Assembly: GCA_023456995.1 (NCBI GenBank)
Contig: JAEWNU010000015.1
Location: 1 to 8,657 of the forward strand
DNA from: Bacillota bacterium
GTDB lineage: Bacteria > Bacillota > Clostridia > Oscillospirales > Ruminococcaceae
Direction: 5' to 3'
DNA length: 8,657 nucleotides
This document shows positions 7,330-8,657 of the stretch, in pieces. Positions within the stretch are counted from its first letter, which is position 1, and the number at the start of each line of letters is the position of its first letter. The notes beneath the pieces were generated by a model. The model worked only from the letters and a program-made list of their open reading frames with translations, was not told the origin of the DNA and searched no databases. A program made the translations under genes and the position numbers.

Positions 7330-7965
7330 ATGTGGAGATGTACCTGTGGATATCAAAATTCAGATATCGGAAACTTCTGCGTCGCCTGTGGTACCCCAAA
7401 ATATGCGGCCATTTCTGCTCAGCTTGGGGATAATATCGCGTGGTTTTACTACAAGGGAAGCCATCGATTTGGGCCCGCCTCTTCAAGCGAAATTGCAGGA
7501 TTGCTGCACGCAGGCGAACTTGATCGAAACACAATGGTATGGAAGGCCGGAATGAACAACTGGGTTCCGCTATACCAGACGGCGTTAAGTGCAGTGGCTC
7601 CCCACCTGATGCCACCGCCCCCGCTGGAGTCCGCCAGCGACGTGTATGTTTGGCTTCTTGCCATATGTCCGTTTATTGTTGGTATTGTTTTAACTATGTT
7701 AAAGGTGAATAACATCGGCATTATTTTAGCCATTAGCGTGTTGTCTCTTTTGTTTTGGGCCCTAGATGTTTGGGAGCTTAAAAAGACGAAAAACAGTTTA
7801 AGCGCTTGGATATGGCTTGTTTTCCTGTTAACGCCGGCTTACTTATTTGTCAGATCAAGCAAAGCTGGAAAAAGATACGGTTATTCCATCACCTGGTGCA
7901 TTATATATGTTTGCTATCTTTTTACCTACGCTCTTAGCTTGTTTTCATCAAATATTATTTTATAA
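7330..7965 (+). CDS. Zinc-finger/GYF_2-domain four-helix membrane protein (copy 1)
   Basis: Function unknown. The 211-residue product starts with a zinc finger using Cys4, Cys6, Cys17 and Cys20, in a W-x-C-x-C-x3-N-x6-C-x2-C spacing close to RanBP2-type fingers. A GYF_2-like domain covers about residues 38-86 (WFYYKG, GP at 48-49, TMVWKAGM at 68-75, W78). A proline-rich linker (PPPP at 95-98) leads to about four hydrophobic segments near 105-123, 128-147, 159-176 and 184-205, with a conserved PAYLFVR at 169-175. The zinc finger and GYF_2 region is soluble and probably faces the cytoplasm, as no signal peptide precedes it. The ATG at 7330 is chosen because the paralogue at 8010 begins identically (MWRC); in-frame ATGs at 7312 and 7318 would add a few residues, and the ribosome site is weak (GGGA at 7314-7317). 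Bacterial GYF_2 proteins are usually uncharacterised; a protein-interaction role is an inference. Confidence 0.85.
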   Translation: MWRCTCGYQNSDIGNFCVACGTPKYAAISAQLGDNIAWFYYKGSHRFGPASSSEIAGLLHAGELDRNTMVWKAGMNNWVPLYQTALSAVAPHLMPPPPLESASDVYVWLLAICPFIVGIVLTMLKVNNIGIILAISVLSLLFWALDVWELKKTKNSLSAWIWLVFLLTPAYLFVRSSKAGKRYGYSITWCIIYVCYLFTYALSLFSSNIIL

Positions 7966-7997
7966 TGCAGTCTTAAAATATAGAATAATATAAAAAT

Positions 7998-8002
7998 GAG
8001 GG
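7998..8002 (+). promoter_or_regulatory. Ribosome binding site of copy 2
   Basis: GAGGG, seven bases before the ATG at 8010. The 44-base gap after copy 1 is AT-rich with no hairpin terminator, so the two genes are probably co-transcribed. Confidence 0.6.
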
Positions 8003-8009
8003 TTCAAAA

Positions 8010-8627
8010 ATGTGGAGATGTAGTTGTGGACGCGAAAACGTAGACATCGGAAATTTTTGCATTGCTTGCGGTGCCGCTAAAAGTGACGTGATTTCTGCCC
8101 AAATCAGCGAAGATGCCCAATGGTACTACTATAAAGGCAGCGATCGCTGTGGCCCCGTCGCAGCAAGCGAAATTGCAAATTTACTGCGCATTGGAGAAAT
8201 CGACCGTAAAACACTGGTGTGGAAAAGCGGCATGACCGACTGGGCACCGCTTAATCAAACAGCACTCAACACATTGGCAACCGACGTTGTTCCGCCGATT
8301 CCAATGCAAGCTATTAGCGATAAATATGCGTGGGCTTTGGCAACGGTTCCTTTCTTATGCGACCTCTTTCTGACCCAACTTAATATAATAGGCTTAATAA
8401 ATATGCTTATTATAATAGGAATTAATTGCGCTTTTTTAATATTGGACATTAAAGAAATTAAAAAGGTCGGGGGTAACCCTGGAAACTGGATATGGCTTGG
8501 ATTTGTGATTATTCCTGTTTATTTGTTTGTACGAGCGTCGAAAGTCAACCGTAAGTACGGCTATGCCATCACGAATATAATACTCCTTTTCTTAAATATT
8601 TTTATCGCTGTCGCTCTTGCTCTTTAA
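8010..8627 (+). CDS. Zinc-finger/GYF_2-domain four-helix membrane protein (copy 2)
   Basis: Function unknown; tandem paralogue of the gene at 7330. The 205-residue product has the same order of parts: zinc finger Cys4, Cys6, Cys17, Cys20; GYF_2-like domain at about 38-86 (WYYYKGSDRCGP, TLVWKSGM, W78); a proline-containing linker (VPPIP at 94-98); and hydrophobic segments near 106-123, 126-146, 160-176 and 184-204. A hand alignment with copy 1 is gapless through residue 188, with about 53 of 86 identical residues in the soluble half and about 41 of 102 in the linker and membrane half. The soluble half is therefore under tighter constraint. The conserved D146, E149, K151-K152 loop and YLFVR (171-175) recur in both copies and may matter for topology or partner contact. 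Translation starts after GAGGG. The 30 bases after the stop show nothing recognisable before the window ends. Confidence 0.88.
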   Translation: MWRCSCGRENVDIGNFCIACGAAKSDVISAQISEDAQWYYYKGSDRCGPVAASEIANLLRIGEIDRKTLVWKSGMTDWAPLNQTALNTLATDVVPPIPMQAISDKYAWALATVPFLCDLFLTQLNIIGLINMLIIIGINCAFLILDIKEIKKVGGNPGNWIWLGFVIIPVYLFVRASKVNRKYGYAITNIILLFLNIFIAVALAL

Positions 8628-8657
8628 ATATTAGTACATAAAAACACCGGGCAAAAT

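Overview
The window looks like chromosomal DNA from a Gram-positive anaerobe of the class Clostridia, perhaps an Oscillospiraceae/Ruminococcaceae relative. The evidence is a single-chain ~1,234-residue PurL with an N-terminal PurS-like region (the form common in Clostridia), an MtaB/YqeV-type tRNA methylthiotransferase, AGGAG-type ribosome binding sites, GTG/TTG starts and a moderate GC content with AT-rich intergenic DNA. This assignment is an inference from gene types, not a database match.

Left part, minus strand (1-1923): the N-terminal 189 codons of glucose-6-phosphate isomerase (pgi) run off the left edge. Upstream of it lies a complete serine-type D-Ala-D-Ala carboxypeptidase (PBP5/DacF type) with a signal peptide, the SxxK/SxN/KTG motifs and a C-terminal amphipathic anchor. 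The 158 bases between them (569-726) hold a good sigma-A-like promoter for pgi, and no clear terminator was seen after the carboxypeptidase gene.

Centre, plus strand (2186-7242): a divergent intergenic region (1924-2185) carries back-to-back promoter candidates, a perfect 12-bp palindrome and other small inverted repeats. It is followed by mtaB and purL, 16 bases apart, which look like a two-gene operon ending in a strong 12-bp-stem intrinsic terminator. MtaB modifies tRNA (ms2t6A37) and PurL carries out the FGAR-to-FGAM step of purine synthesis. No other purine gene is visible here.

Right part, plus strand (7330-8627): two tandem paralogous genes encode small membrane proteins with the same order of parts: an N-terminal four-Cys zinc finger, a GYF_2-type domain, a short proline-rich linker and about four membrane helices. 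They are 44 bases apart and align without gaps. Their function is unknown, and they are the least understood and most interesting part of the window. The remaining genes are ordinary housekeeping genes, and no mobile element, CRISPR array, tRNA or rRNA was recognised.
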